A DNA stretch of 64,000 nucleotides from Siphlonurus alternatus (lineage: Eukaryota; Arthropoda; Insecta; Ephemeroptera; Siphlonuridae). The stretch covers positions 51,484,829-51,548,828 of the forward strand of contig OX463778.1 in NCBI GenBank assembly GCA_949825025.1, read 5' to 3'. Under the pieces are notes generated by a model. That model was not told where the DNA came from. It made no database searches and worked only from the letters and a program-made list of their open reading frames with translations. Of this stretch, positions 12,720 through 25,869 are shown piece after piece. Position numbers and translations under genes: made by a program. Positions within the stretch are counted from its first letter, which is position 1. Each line of letters opens with the position of its first letter.

Positions 12720-13764
12720 ATTTTTATGGTAGCAGGGAATTCATAGAAACATAGTTTTCACCATTTACGGTACATAATTTTCCTTAATTTTTTATAAAAT
12801 ATATGATTTATAATTTATGAAGTAGTAATTAATAGTCTATTTAAGGTGTTTGTAAATTAATTGGAGCGTTTATTCTTAACGTAACACATAACAATACTTT
12901 GATAAGATTTTTATGATTAAAGCGTGAGAATAATGGACTAGAAATTTTAAAGAGCATAACACAAAAAATCTTGAGATAATTAGTGTTTTAAAGTAATATG
13001 TTTTATCATTTCATCGTGCAAAAAAACTCTTTATCTTCGCATATTTTTAGTGTCAATTTTATCATTGGTATATGTTAACAAAAAGGAAATAAAGCATATA
13101 TATATACGGTTGCCCGTATTGTTTCTATGCAAACTTACATGACTTCCGAGTTGTCAAGTTTGCAGAAATATTATAGGAGATAGTTTGGCTGAAATTTTTA
13201 CTTCAAAGTAAAATAATAATATAATGAAACTGAATTTTTACATAAATTTGAAAACTGTTTTGCGAATTTGTCAACCAATTACGAGTGCTTGCAGACGATT
13301 GTCCTCAAACTTATGTCCCTTTAATCATCAATAATATTTCTCCCTCAATACCAGCTGGTCTGAAATAAAAAGTTTATTCTTGGACACTGTTTTTTTCTGA
13401 CATTGAACACTTTTTATAAGTTAATAATTTTATATCATCAGAGTGTTTGTCTCAAACGATAGTAAATATCAAATTAGCTTTTGAACTAATATTTTGTCTT
13501 ATTTTTCCAGGTATTAAACAAAAAACTCTTTTTTTCCTCTTCTCGAGCTTTAGCTCATTGAGGTGTAAACAAAAATCCTGTAATCTACAAAATGTATTAT
13601 GTATATTTATAATGAATAAAAAAAAAAATGTAAAAATAATGAAGAGGATAGAGAATGATATATTATTTTTAATACATTAAAATCACAAATAAAAACATTT
13701 AATAAATTGTTTCTATTTATAATGGTGTTTACAAATTTTTCATACATTCTTAAAATATCTTCAG
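12720..13764. other. AT-rich non-coding stretch
   Basis: Only A/T-rich sequence with short homopolymers was seen. The 77-codon frame at 13447-13680 is low-complexity Lys/Phe and not convincing. Confidence 0.4.
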
Positions 13765-13768
13765 TTAA

Positions 13769-13993
13769 CTCTAGCATTACCAAGGTACTTTTGTGTCACC
13801 GTCTTTACCAAGAAGGAGGGGGGGGGGGTCGAAACGACCCGCTATTTCAATATTTCAATCACATTGCGGAAATACATTGCTAACTACTAAGGATTAAAAA
13901 AAATTTGAGAATTTTTGGAGAAGTGTTTTTACACTTTTTTTTTAAGCTTTAAAAGATTTGAATGACCCCCCTACCCTTTTGGTAATGCTAGGG
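13769..13993. mobile_element. piggyBac-like MITE, TTAA-flanked, 225 bp
   Basis: The tetranucleotide TTAA flanks both ends, at 13765-13768 and 13994-13997. The termini are inverted repeats: CTCTAGCATTACCAA on the left and TTGGTAATGCTAGGG on the right. A right end read inward as TTAA then CCCTAG matches the characteristic start of piggyBac transposons. The interior has no coding frame and holds a G run and a T run, so this is a non-autonomous derivative. Confidence 0.8.
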
Positions 13994-15063
13994 TTAAGAC
14001 TTGCTAAATTTATATTAATAAATTTATAATAATTTTGCTAAAATTATACTATTAAATTAACTAGAGCGTGATATTATATATTATATGTTATGAACTGATA
14101 CAGTCACTGTAAAATAAACCATATAGTAGAACAAGAAATGTAATTACTTTAGTACTTTACTCATGCTGCTGGTCCTTATGTTAAAAGGACCGGTTCTCTA
14201 AGTTCATCTTGACCCAGAGAGCAATCAGGTACATGCTTGCGTTGAAATCATTGCCAGGTAAAATACTCGGCCTTGCTCTTGACTGAGACAAAACGAAGAA
14301 ATAACGTGTGTGCGTGCTATAGTTAGTAGGCCGGAGAAAGGGAGAGCCGACGGCTGTATTATATTACTATACTAATGTTGTTGTTGCTACCTGAAGCTTT
14401 AGTCTTAATTACAATACCGTGAGAATAAGTTAATTACCTGTGAATTTATTTTTTAAATTTAATATATTTAGCATAATTTTTTGATACTTTTTGCTGACAT
14501 ATATATAATAATAAACAATATTTTAAAAATGTATAATATTATTCCCTAGAGTAAAAAATAACCTTGTCCATGAATTTCTCTCTCAGATAAATTAAATGTC
14601 ACGCTTTAATATTTTTTTTTAACTACTTACATATAAATTTGTTCTACATTTTTTAAAATTATATGTGGAATTTAACTTACAATTGCAGTTTATTAAAATT
14701 TTATTCCCATGTATAGAAAAAAAAATACAAGTATTAAATTATTATAATTATTTTCTTGAGAAAATTGAAAGTTTAATGAACTCAGAATTATCAAGCTAAA
14801 AAAGCAAATTATGATGAGTATGGAGTGTATGATATGATCGTAAAAAAAAAAACACGCTTCTCTTTTCTGTTTAAAAAGTATTACATGTAAATTTAGACAG
14901 CAATTAACTGAAAAAATGTTTGAACGTGTAAGCAGTATGAAATACCTCTAAATTTTAATTTTGTTTATTTTTAGACCAAAATTTTCTTCTTAAAAGAGTC
15001 AAGAAAATTAATGATTTTACCTTGCAAATATAATAATAAAACGGAAACTAACAGATTTGGTTC

Positions 15064-15375
15064 ATGCTAGAAAATAATATTACAAAGCTGGACCATGACA
15101 ATCATTTGTCATGTGATTGTTGCTATAACCATTGTTGGGCCCACAAGCCGCTCAGGTAAGCACCAAGTGCATATATATATCATATATTATAATACACCTA
15201 TAGCGTCCCTATAACGTTCGTTCATGTTGTTTTCTCTGCCCCCAGCATAGGCGACAGAAATATCTTGGGCCTGGCCTCGGCCGCATATAATAAAGGAAAA
15301 CAACTGCTGAGCCTCTCCAGTTATTTAAACTGCTATAAGGGAGTCAAATTTTCATATTTGAATTTACTACGGTAA
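15064..15375 (+). CDS. candidate two-exon gene for a small Cys-rich protein
   Basis: Exon 1 (15064-15155) begins at an ATG preceded in frame by a stop and by a possible acceptor, AACTAACAG, at 15041-15049. It ends at CTCAG|GTAAGC. A 90-base intron (15156-15245) ends in a good pyrimidine tract, TTTTCTCTGCCCCCAG. Exon 2 (15246-15375) keeps the frame to a TAA stop. The product would be 73 residues. It contains DHDNHLSCDCCYNHCWAHKP, a dense Cys/His cluster across the exon junction region, then IGDRNILGLASAAYNKGKQL. GC content rises on both sides of the intron and falls inside it, as expected for exons. No family is recognised, no signal peptide is evident in this frame, and the C-terminal third is A/T-rich. 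An alternative ATG at 15095 in another frame gives a signal-like start but meets a stop right after the splice. Confidence 0.35.
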
Positions 15376-18148
15376 CAATAAATAAACCGTACAGTTTGTT
15401 TAAAAATTTATATATGATAAAATTTTAATTTGTTCTCAATAGAATTAAATGAAGAGCACTAATCGCAAGCATTTATGGTTTTAATTTTAAGTGACCATTG
15501 TAACATCTCTTTCATTCTGTAGGCATGCAACGCAAGTACGTACAATTTTATTTTGTTAACATAAATGCAATAAAAATTTAAAGATATGCAATTCAATTTC
15601 AAAACTCTATACTTATCACACTCAGTTGGCATTTATAAGTAATATTTGTGTAAATTTTGCAGGTCATTTTATTGGATTTTTTTTTATTGAGTCAACACAA
15701 AATAAGAATCGCTTTTCCATGCATTGTATATTTTTTATACTGAATTTACTTGAACAATATTTTTTATACTGAATTTACTTGAAAAATATTTTTTACAAAT
15801 GAACCAAACGTGAGCAAGCTTTTTTATCCTTTACCAGCAAATTTTAGCTAAGTATAATCGCAATAACTGTTTTCTTGAGAAAGTAGAAATTAGCTCTTAT
15901 ATATAAGGAAACATGATTACTGAATATTGTATCACTAAGATAGAATGCAATAAAACAAATAAATTAAAACGGCTATATTCATCGTAATATTCTACATTAT
16001 ACATTGCACGTTTATATTTATTGTAGACAAGACGCATATCCCCTGAAATTGAAATTATAGTTGTTGTTCTCTACTTTCGGTACCTTTATGTAAAACCTAA
16101 AACAACGATAAACGATTATCAGTATAGATAACAAAAGTCAAATTACAATATTTATAATAATGTATATGATCACAAGAATCATTTTCAATGAAGACAATGA
16201 AGAATAACTAATTATTATGCTACTCATTAATACCATGAAATCAGCAAACTAAATATGCAAAAGCTACAGTTATAAAATTTAAAAAGCGACAAAAAACCTT
16301 ACAATGATTGCAAATTATACTATAACAAACACTAATTATGTATTTTGTCATTTTTAAAGTCAAACCAACTCAAGACTTTACCTATAATATGTATACGTAC
16401 TAAATTTACTGACTTCTACTTTTGATACTATAGAATTGATATTTATTGGCATTCAAAGCTCAATTTTATTCTGTGTGCATGGATACTCCACTGTAGAACT
16501 TGGGATACCCCCTCACACACATAATCCCAACCTCCCAAATAGGAACTTATAGAAAAGGACACGTGTAATTTTGAAAATTTAATTGAAAAGCACTAAAAGT
16601 TTCATTTTTTAAATTTATATTACTTCGAACGTCATAAAAGTCAACAACTTGTTGTTATTGCATTATCTTAGAGAGGTAGAAAAACAATGAGAATACGTTT
16701 TTTTTTATGATGTTATAAAAATTACATGAAACAATAAATGTTTGTATCGCAATTTGTACTACTTTTCATGCTTCATCGATTTATTAATCATGTTTTTTTC
16801 TCTATCAATAAAAAACAACCGAGAAATAAGGACAATAAATCATGAAATAATATTAAGACTGACAAGTGTTTGCAGACCCAACACAGCTTCACTCACAATC
16901 AGAATAAATAAAGAAAGAACGCATGTGTAATTATTTGCACATAATTATATATATTATATTGTATATGGCATCAGATAATTAAAATACTACGCATTTTTAT
17001 AAATATTATTTTTTATTACTTCAATTATATAACTCGAGTTTATTAAATTATTCAAATCAGTTTGCTCAAGAATGCATGCCTTTTTTATTTTCGCAATATA
17101 TTTTGCGATTTTTACTTAAATGTTACTCTGCAAAAACATTAATACACCTTAATTCTCTATTATTTAATTAAGTTTTATGAGATTTCTGGAAACTATAAGA
17201 GTTAAAGAAACAAAATAAAAATTTAATTAAAATATTAAAATAATAAAAAAAAAATCCACGAGTATAATTTTATCACTGATATCAGCATTATCAACATTAT
17301 AATAGCATTCAAACCACATCCATATATAGCATTCAATGACTCTTTGATCATTTTGATGAATAATTATGAATTTACAAATTACATATTATTTTTAAATACA
17401 ATTAATTATGAATATACTATGCATTCAAATGTAATAGTAAGGTCAAATTTAATTAAGAAAACACACATTTTTCATTTAAGCATGACGCAGAAAATAATTT
17501 TGCAGAAACTGCATTTAAATATCATAATGTTATGTCTCTTTGTGAATCCTGCTTTACAAAAAAAAAAATATAAGACCCTCAGTTTAATAAAATAAAAATG
17601 TACGAAAAATTTCTTTCATTAATCATAATAATTATATACTATTATATAATATATACCAATATTAAATTTAATATATGAATGTACCTTTTAATATTTTAGC
17701 ATAATTTACATCAAAACAACGGTTGATGAACAAATATGGTAAAATTAGCATAGAATATATCATTAAATACTTTCAATTGTGTATATTATAAATCATTGGA
17801 ATAAAGCTGTGCAACATTTCAGAACCTGCGACATTACTTTCGCACTGCTAAATTAAATATGATAAGAATTATTAAAAAGAATTATAAATGAATTAATGGA
17901 TTTAACGATTGTTGGTATTAGCCGCCATTTTCATTCTTAGCCTGCACGGAACTTCCAATGACAATGAATTAATTTACAGTATAATCATGTAAAAAGTAAT
18001 TTACGTTGTATCACAGTAATAATCAAAATTAGAAGCAAAATTAAATGTATTAGTATTAAAGATTATGTTAATATTAGCAATTTTTTTAACTATTTAAACA
18101 TAATGTTATATTAAATAAATTTAAAATTAATCACATACAAAATAAAAC
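15376..18148. other. AT-rich non-coding stretch with a small tandem repeat
   Basis: No gene was found. A 29-base unit beginning ATTTTTTATACTGAATT is duplicated in tandem at 15730-15787 with one or two changes and a partial third copy. The rest is A/T-rich with chance frames. Confidence 0.45.
15730..15787. repeat. 29-bp tandem duplication
   Basis: Two adjacent copies (15730-15758 and 15759-15787) share ATTTTTTATACTGAATTTAC and differ near their 3' ends (AACAAT versus AAAAAT). The first eight bases of a third copy follow. This is probably replication slippage. Confidence 0.8.
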
Positions 18149-18472
18149 GTGAGTAAGCAAAATAATTATGATTTTAATTTAATTATTTTTATTTTGATTA
18201 TAGCAAGAAGAGCTAAATTTTCAATGTTTATTATAACGGATAAAGAAGGAAGGAAGGAGAAGGTAACCGGAACTAGTATAGGTGTCGAGCAATCGTCCTA
18301 CTTCCGCCGCGCGGCGCTGTCTCACACTGTAGTATTATGTACCACCACCGCAGTCCGGCAAACACGCTTTAACATTATTAACATCGGTCTCCCCGTCGGT
18401 AAATGCGGTCACCAACATTTAATATCGGCTGCTGCTGCTGCCAACTTATCATTCCCTACATCTATATGGTAG
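18149..18472 (+). other. open frame crossing a CpG-rich pocket
   Basis: A frame of 107 codons spans an A/T-rich start and a GC/CpG-rich pocket (about 18290-18470). It includes FIITDKEGRKEKVTGTS and ends in an Ala run and TSIW. An internal acceptor TTATAG (18198-18203) and donor GAGAAG|GTAACC suggest a shorter exon encoding RRAKFSMFIITDKEGRKEK. The pocket could equally be an untranslated exon or a promoter. No homologue is recognised. Confidence 0.2.
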
Positions 18473-18899
18473 TAGCATGCATGATCGCTAACTCACGACA
18501 AGACAAGCATATAAAAAAATTAACAGAGTGAAGTCATCAAGTTCAAGTATATGAATAAAAATATCAAATAGAAAATGGGTGGGCGTAAACAATATTCAAT
18601 GAGATTGCAAAGGTTATTTAAGACTCTCCCAGAATGTGTCATACTGTAAATTTGCAAAAATAAAATTATAGAAAATATATATCTTTTTTTATTTAGAAAT
18701 GTTTGTTATAATGGTATGCAGTAATTAAATAAAAAAATTGTTACAGTATCTTCAGCTTCATGATTGAAACTTAGCAAAATGCTTTTATTCAAACTTTTTA
18801 TATATTTAATATATAAATTATAAACAAAAATTTAACTTCGTACGTTCCCCGAATTTTTTCAAAACTCTTGGGGGATACTGTATTTTTATGTATAATAAT

Positions 18900-18937
18900 C
18901 AATAGGTCTGTTCGTAAATACACAATCAGACCTATTG
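18900..18937. repeat. short perfect inverted repeat
   Basis: CAATAGGTCTG and its exact complement CAGACCTATTG are separated by 16 bases. There is no T run after it and no context to name a function. Confidence 0.7.
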
Positions 18938-19654
18938 TCTTATTATTTTATGAATAAACAAATTAAACAAAAAATGTAAGGAAAAAAAAAAAAAACTAAA
19001 TTCTCAATAATGATATGGCAATGCTCGCAAAATATAAAAATAGACGTCACTTTTGTTTTTTTTTTTAGAATTTTTATAGCGTTTGCATATAAAAAGTATA
19101 TATAATATTAATTTTTAATTATAAGTTACATTTACGTCACACAGTATATAAAATAAATAATAGGCAGAAATATTTTGTTTATGAAGTGTCGTGCAGCTGG
19201 CACGAAACAAAGAAGTCCATAGCCAAATCGGTAAAGGGGACACATACGCACGCAAGTCATTGGTAAACAAAATAAATAAACATTCGACCTTGCAACTCAT
19301 TATTCACAAGGTCGAGAGGTCATGCCTACAGCAACGGACTCGAGTCCTTTTCCAATAAGGAACAATACAATAACAAGCTAAAGAAGTTTGCATCTCAAGC
19401 TATCTGTTCAAAGAAATGTTGTTTTAACTATACCGATTAATATATACGTATTACGTGATAAGATAAGGCCTCAATTTTGTCTTCAAAGGAAAATGACGAG
19501 ACAAAATGAAAAGGAAAAAAAGTTTTATAAATCCCAAGTATATAGTATTTAAGCTATATAAAGTAAATTAATAATTAATTTGAAAAATATTCATTATTTT
19601 TCTTTGAATCTATAATTTGAAATATCTCATTTATTAATCGAATAAAAAATATAA

Positions 19655-19752
19655 TCAAAACCCGCTTTTTCCACTTGCCAGGAAGGCTTCTTTTTAAATA
19701 TTTTTACTTATAAAAATGAGCTTTATGGAAAGTGGTCAAAAGCGGGTTTTGA
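19655..19752. mobile_element. 98-bp inverted-repeat element, possible MITE
   Basis: The ends are TCAAAACCCGCTTTT and AAAAGCGGGTTTTGA, followed inward by the paired CCACTT and AAGTGG. No target duplication is evident, so a solitary fold-back sequence is possible. Confidence 0.5.
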
Positions 19753-20912
19753 AACTAGTAGACACCGATATTTTCATTGTTAACCCATAGACTTGGAAGC
19801 TGAATTATTTTCATTTTCTAAGAACGCAAATAAACGGTGAGAGAAAAACAAGCATAGCATGTAATCGTAATTGTGAATTGATTTCTCGTAAATGATTTTG
19901 ACACAAGCTCTTGAAAAGGTTGCAAAAAAAAAATCATAAAAAATAATACAACACACTATATATAACAATAAGCAAGATCAACATTTTGTAAACTGTATAG
20001 TGTCTTCTAGTTCGATACGAAATTTATTAATTTGAAACAATTATAGATTAATTGTTCAGGTATAATCAGGTATAAAAAAACTAAATTTAGTTAATGGGTT
20101 TAAACTTGTCATGTGCATTGAACAAATTAGAATATTTTAATATTATGTTAAATATAGTTCATTTTCTAAGAATAAAAAAAGTAACGATACAAATTTACTC
20201 AATGTTTTATATGATTGTTTGTTAATATAGTTTACGATTGACGTAGAAATAATTACACGCTCCATACATTACATTACTAACTTTTATAATTTTACAAACT
20301 TGTAATTTATTACTCGATCGAGTTCTGTAAAAAGTAATTCGAATCACAAAAAGTAAATAAATTATACATCTTACTTTCTTATATCAAATACCACTACATA
20401 TTGACGTGACTGTAGTACTATTTATTTTTCTTGAAAGTATGAAAATTATATTACGATATATGCAAGACATTAAAACAAAACACTGTTATAATTCTATACA
20501 TTCCGTATACAAAGAAGAAAGTACAGAATGTATAAGAATTAAATACTGTGTGAATTCTGTTTTAGTAACTTTTACAACCGTAAACTGCAATCATAAAATC
20601 TATTATAAGATGACTGCGACTTATATCGAGCATTAACCTGCAACATCGGTCATAAGTCATACTGCGACAGAGTAAGAATGTATAATATATATCTGTTTCT
20701 TGATCATCTCTCATAGTAAATAATTTTAACATATATAAAAAAAATAATGTAACAACAACAATGCTGGGATAAAAATTGACGTAATTTTCATTGTTTGAAT
20801 GTTTCAATAAATCTATTATACACATTTTTTTACAAACTATTTTACAGAAAAAAATAATTTCTTATGCGATACATACGTATCGTGATACATATTGGCAATA
20901 CTTATAAAATTA

Positions 20913-21047
20913 ATGCAAACTAGCCAGACGAGGAAAAGCGGGTGGTCTAAGCACAGGGGCAGCAGCAGCTGGCGAACCAACAAGGCGAGTGAGGACAAGG
21001 TCGCAAAACGTGTGGAAGGTCAGGGCAGACCGTTCACTCTATCGTGA
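20913..21047 (+). other. basic small ORF filling a GC pocket
   Basis: An ATG at 20913 opens 44 codons that coincide with the GC-rich pocket. It starts MQTSQTRKSGWSKHRGSSSW, is Arg/Lys/Ser-rich, and ends RPFTLS. The minus strand of the same pocket is also open, with ALTFHTFCDLVLTRL and an Ala/Pro segment, so neither strand is favoured. The pocket may be regulatory. Confidence 0.2.
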
Positions 21048-21059
21048 TAATTAACTGGA

Positions 21060-23800
21060 CCAGAATCAACTAAATATGCTAACAACGAATTATGAAAACA
21101 TTATGATTTTTCAAACTGAAATTTTTGTGATAAAATTTTTGTGATAAATGTGCAAATTCTCGTGGAGGTGAAAATAAACTGTAGCATGACAGCATGACGG
21201 GTACTGTTTGTTCATATTTATGAATATGTTGTGTGGTAACAGTTTTTTTTTTTAATGTAAAAGAGTTTACTGCAATGCTATTAAATATTATTTATACCGG
21301 CGTACGGGTATTGTAATACATAATGGTAACTGTGCAAAGGAAGTTTATACTGTTAAAGTAATTAATAAATCGTAGTGAATTAGCTGGCATGTGTTTGTTG
21401 ACATTTACATATAATAACATGAAGTGTAAAACTAAAAGCTGCGTGAATTCTTGAATGAACACACACAAGATGAGTAAAATAACGTGTGTGTTTTTATTAT
21501 TAATGAATCAGTTCATATATTTAATTAGACCCTTTAACTATTTTCGTCCATTGAGAGTAGTATACCATGTTATATATTATATGGTAGTACTAGGGGTGAA
21601 CCGGGTGAAATCAAGAGTAAAAAAACGTTTTCGATATTCGACAATATATAATTATATCAAACTGTGTTATGATGCTAATTCTTTGAACTGCTAAATATGA
21701 AAATTTGCGTAAATTCAGTGACATGAAAAAAGTCCTAAATAATACAATTTTCGAGGGGAACAAATGAAATAGACGAAAGCAATAAAGCAATTCCATTTTC
21801 TGAGTGTCGTAAAACAAATGCAAGTTTAAGTGAAGTGATTGTGACGATTGAAAATTTTTATTTTAAATATAAATTAAGCAGTACAGCTTTAGACAAATGG
21901 CAATATTTTAGATAGTGTATCCCAAGTGATGTACTGAATGTGATGTTTTTTGTTTTTTAGCTTCACTAATTTTTGCTTGAACGACTCTTCAGCCCATAGT
22001 GTTTTTTTAACATTAATCTTCCTGATTATTTTAATTCTGTGTAAAGTCCTCGGTGGAAACTAAGATGACAATATCAATTAATGCAAGAGTTTAATATTCA
22101 ACATCAAAAAGACTTTCATTCCAGCCAAAACGTTAGACTGGTGTAACAATAAAGAAAACTAATTCCTGTAGAAAAAATTAACAACTACATTCATAGTTAT
22201 GAACGAAAGTATAATAAATTTTAACGATCACATTTCTTCAAAATCGTTCATGTTTTAGGCAGTCGTGGGTACAACATAAGAATAAGTGTGTCTCGTCGTA
22301 ATCTGGCGCGTATGTAGGTTTGGAGCCCAGCGATAGCGCCCTGCCTGGTTGCCACTATATACTATACAGCAACACCACGCTAGTTGGCTGCAGGTATGTT
22401 CACGTGCTCAAGCCTTGCTGATAATAAGTCTCATCGCCACGCCACGTTGAAATGCCACGCCACAAAGAAGGCAATTGGTACCGCGTGGGCCTAACTCGAT
22501 ATAATATACATGCTGGCTGAGTATAATATAACATTGATGCCCTCCTTTCTTTAATGCCTAATGCATTCGGATTATTATTACGTTTAATTCTAACTGTATT
22601 TTACATAAAGTTACTTGTATGTAAACCTCATGGTCCCCTCACAATTTAAAAGTACTGATAAATATATCGTGTTAAAATTACAGCTGTTGATGGTATTTAA
22701 TTAAAGTATCACTTTTATAACAAAAGTTATACAGTAGAACGGTATGTCACGATGAAAATTTTGTAATAACAATCCTAGACAATATTAACATTGAAGAAAA
22801 CAATAGAAGTTTATATTATTTGTCACTGCACGCTAGGCACAAAAGAGGGTGATCAGTAAAGTCTTGCTACATAATTAAATCAAAACGACAGTCACGCAAT
22901 TCCGTTCACATTTCTGGCCCCACAAAGCAGCCAGTTTCAGTCAGTAAATATCAATTAAATTGAGCCTATAAAAATTACATGTTAATAAAACAAATCCAAC
23001 GGTAAGAAAAACCTATTCCATTTTTTTTTCCAACTTATATTTTAGAACCTGTTTTTTTTTTCTATTTGATTATTAATAAGCAAATTGATGAGTACATTAT
23101 TTTAAAGTAGTATAATTAAATTTTAATCTAGTATTTTTGAAACATCCTGATCAATTGACCTAAAATTAAATCCTAAATATATATTCACATTGAACAAACA
23201 TGCACACTGACTGACAGTATACAGTATATTATTGATGTGCGGATGTCCCGTTAGCTATAGCGCGCCTTTAAGACTGGCTGGCCTGCTGACTTCCATTAGA
23301 ACCATTATAGTATCAATATGCAAACCAAGTTCACACACTCTTCCTTTCATTTATATCCTCCTGTACACAAATAGACAAAAAATGCTGAGCTCAGTTACTT
23401 AATAATAAGGATAAATTGGAGATTTCAACGCTGGATTCAAGATTTCTAAAGTAGGAACTAGAAACTATATATTATTGCAAGGTCACACAGATTTTAATAT
23501 GACTCAAACATCCTAGATGATTCTCAAATATTTTGTAATACATGTATTTTGTGTGTGTTGTAAAAAAAATATAATGCCTAGAAAGAGTGAAATAAATAAG
23601 GCGAATTAATTTTCAGATATATGCTTTTTTACCCCGTTTGTTTTATCATCTGGTCACCACTTTAGCTGAAAGTGATTTCATTAATAGTATCAGTTATATA
23701 TAACAATTCAAGCTTCATTCTTGTATTATGACTAATCTTACGTTCCACAGAAGAGAAATTTTTTGTCTACCACGTTCTAATTTATGCAAAATATTATCAC
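21060..23800. other. non-coding stretch with one GC pocket and a possible untranslated exon
   Basis: Mostly A/T-rich. At 22259-22393 a block lies between a TGTTTTAG acceptor and a strong donor CTGCAG|GTATGT on the plus strand. All three frames contain stops, so it would be an untranslated or lncRNA exon. CAC/CGCC-rich DNA continues to about 22490. A short direct repeat (AAATTTTTGTGATA twice) lies near 21119-21146. Confidence 0.35.
22259..22393 (+). ncRNA. candidate non-coding exon
   Basis: It is bounded by TTTTAG|G and CAG|GTATGT and has higher GC than its flanks. The absence of any open frame argues for an untranslated or lncRNA exon. Evidence is limited to the splice signals and composition. 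Confidence 0.2.
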
Positions 23801-23801
23801 G

Positions 23802-24164
23802 TCATTTCTTAGTAAGCAACGTAGTAATAAAGTGAATAATGAGAAATTTAAAATATATATTAAATAAATGACAACATAATACACTTGTTGAAAGATAAGG
23901 AAGAAAGTTACCAAATACCGAATGTAAAAAGTCACCAAATATATTACATAATATATAATTAAAACAAAGCCAGGATTTCGTTATCCAGATGATTGTATCC
24001 AAATAAAAAGCGAGAGAGAAAGAAGACGCGTTTTTGTCGAAGTCGCATGTCACGTAAGAAAAGTACAGTCGAGGACCCAAGATCGGCGCTTCATAATTTT
24101 TACACCCTTGTTGTACAACCGTGAGCAAAACAAGTTTACTTATATACTGAGTCGCGAGATGCAT
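23802..24164 (-). CDS. uncharacterised 120-residue ORF, hydrophobic C-terminal half
   Basis: The longest ATG-initiated frame inside the desert. It begins MHLATQYISKLVLLTVVQQG, continues GCKNYEAPILGPRLYFSYV, and has hydrophobic stretches in the second half that could form two or three membrane segments. The first half has mixed codon use; the second is Phe/Leu/Ile/Tyr-rich, which A/T-rich DNA produces by chance. No domain is recognised and no splice structure is needed. Confidence 0.25.
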   Translation of the reverse strand: MHLATQYISKLVLLTVVQQGCKNYEAPILGPRLYFSYVTCDFDKNASSFSLAFYLDTIIWITKSWLCFNYILCNIFGDFLHSVFGNFLPYLSTSVLCCHLFNIYFKFLIIHFITTLLTKK

Positions 24165-24179
24165 TCTTTGGGAATAGAC

Positions 24180-25600
24180 ATTTTTTTTTAAATGCTGCTT
24201 CTGTCCGCATATGATAGCATCTATAGGGGATTTGAATGCACAAAAATTTAATAAAAACTCCGCTCAAGAGAAAAACATTCCTTTGAATCTGTTTTTAAAG
24301 GAGTTATATAACGGTACGAATAAATATTTAAATGCAAAATGTATTTTAACAATATGAAAATATAATATTTAATAAAACAATGCAAATATTATAAACAAAA
24401 ATATTGATATATGAAGTTCAATCCTAAAAAAAGTTAAAAATTCAATAAAAAATAGAGCATTTAAATCGAAAATCGAAAAAGAAATATAATATTTGAAAGA
24501 TGAATGGAATTTAATTGACTGCTATTTTTTTTTAATTTAAACTGAGCTTATAACGGAAATGGAAAAAAAATCATAAATTCAAATATTATTAATAATTATT
24601 TAATATGCAAATATTATTCGCAAAATATTGTAAAATTTGCTAATGGTTGTACATTCCAGGGTGTAATTGTTCATATCCTCATATTTGCAGCAGGCTTTTA
24701 GATATTGAGACTAAATTTTACGGTCTGATTAAATAGCATTATAAATAACAATAAAACATAAAAATTAATAAAGGTACGGATATACGCTCATGCATTGGCT
24801 CATGAATACATTTTTTTTAAGTAAACAATATAAATTATAACAAAAGGGGGTGGGATAGAAAAAAAATCTTAGCTGAATTGACAGATAAATTTATTATATT
24901 AGAAATATTGAATAAAAAATAATAACGTTACCTTTCACCTTATGCAATTTTATACGATATTACATGGATCATGTTTATCTTGTTCATAACCCGCGAATAT
25001 TTCAAAATAGGGTATTTAATTGAATAATAATAATATACTAAAAGCCTTGTAGCAAATATGATACCACGTAATCTTTTACCTTCGCTGTATCGCCATGGTT
25101 GGGTCTACTGTCGAATTCGGTCGGATGAAAAATATTCAAAATTATTTTTTAATTTCATAATTAATTTCAAAAACATTGAACCACCCTTTAATAAAGTAAT
25201 TTTTGAGGCTTCATAAAACAAATACAAATGTTGTGTAAAAACTGTTGTAGATAATCATTTTTTTTTTGTTATTTTTTATATAAACTCACGGTACAGAATT
25301 GAATATCCTTGGTTGTTGATGATATTTTATCCACACAATATTTTTTTTTTCCTTTTTTTAAAAAAAAAAATAAATCCTGGATGAGATCGATGAGAAGAAA
25401 AACAAAGGTCACTTGTAGAATGTTTCACACACTGTTATAATATGTTCACTGGTAACACTTTTTTTATAAACACAGCCAGCTTTAATATTTAATTATAAAT
25501 TTGTTTTATTTTTTTTTATTTTTATAACAAATATTAATAAGCACTTATTGTTTATAATAATATAAGTTCTGAAGAAAAAATAAAATAGATACAGACAGAG
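24180..25600. other. AT-rich non-coding stretch
   Basis: A/T-rich sequence with many T and A runs (for example around 25259-25370) and no gene or bounded element. Confidence 0.45.
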
Positions 25601-25678
25601 TGCACAGTAGGAAGTGTATGCACCAACTGAGCACTAAGGAACGAACGGGTCTTGGCCGCAGCGCCACCACCACAGTCT

Positions 25679-25738
25679 ATGTCCCACTACGATAGTAACC
25701 TAGTTTCGAGAGCCTCCCCTCCCTCAGCCAGGCTTCAG
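25679..25738 (+). other. candidate first coding exon
   Basis: In a GC-rich pocket (about 25600-25850) an ATG opens exactly 20 codons, MSHYDSNLVSRASPPSARLQ, ending at a good donor CTTCAG|GTATAT in phase 0. Upstream sequence resembles a 5' untranslated region. The frame also reads through the donor for another 23 codons before a stop, so splicing is not proven. The next phase-0 plus-strand candidate is at 29241-29300. Confidence 0.25.
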
Positions 25739-25869
25739 GTATATACCTTGCTGCTAGTGGAGAACAAGTGGTGGGAGTCGCCGCCTCCTCCTCCTCACTC
25801 AATGATGCAGCACTAACAGAATATTTTGACAAGACCAATATCATCCCCTCCCTCCCTTCCTATATTCTT

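Larger units (their letters stand above)
18473..20912. other. AT-rich non-coding stretch with two inverted repeats
   Basis: No gene was found. It holds an 11-base hairpin at 18900-18937 and a 98-base inverted-repeat unit at 19655-19752. Tandem GATA motifs (GATAAGATAAGG) occur near 19458. Confidence 0.45.
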
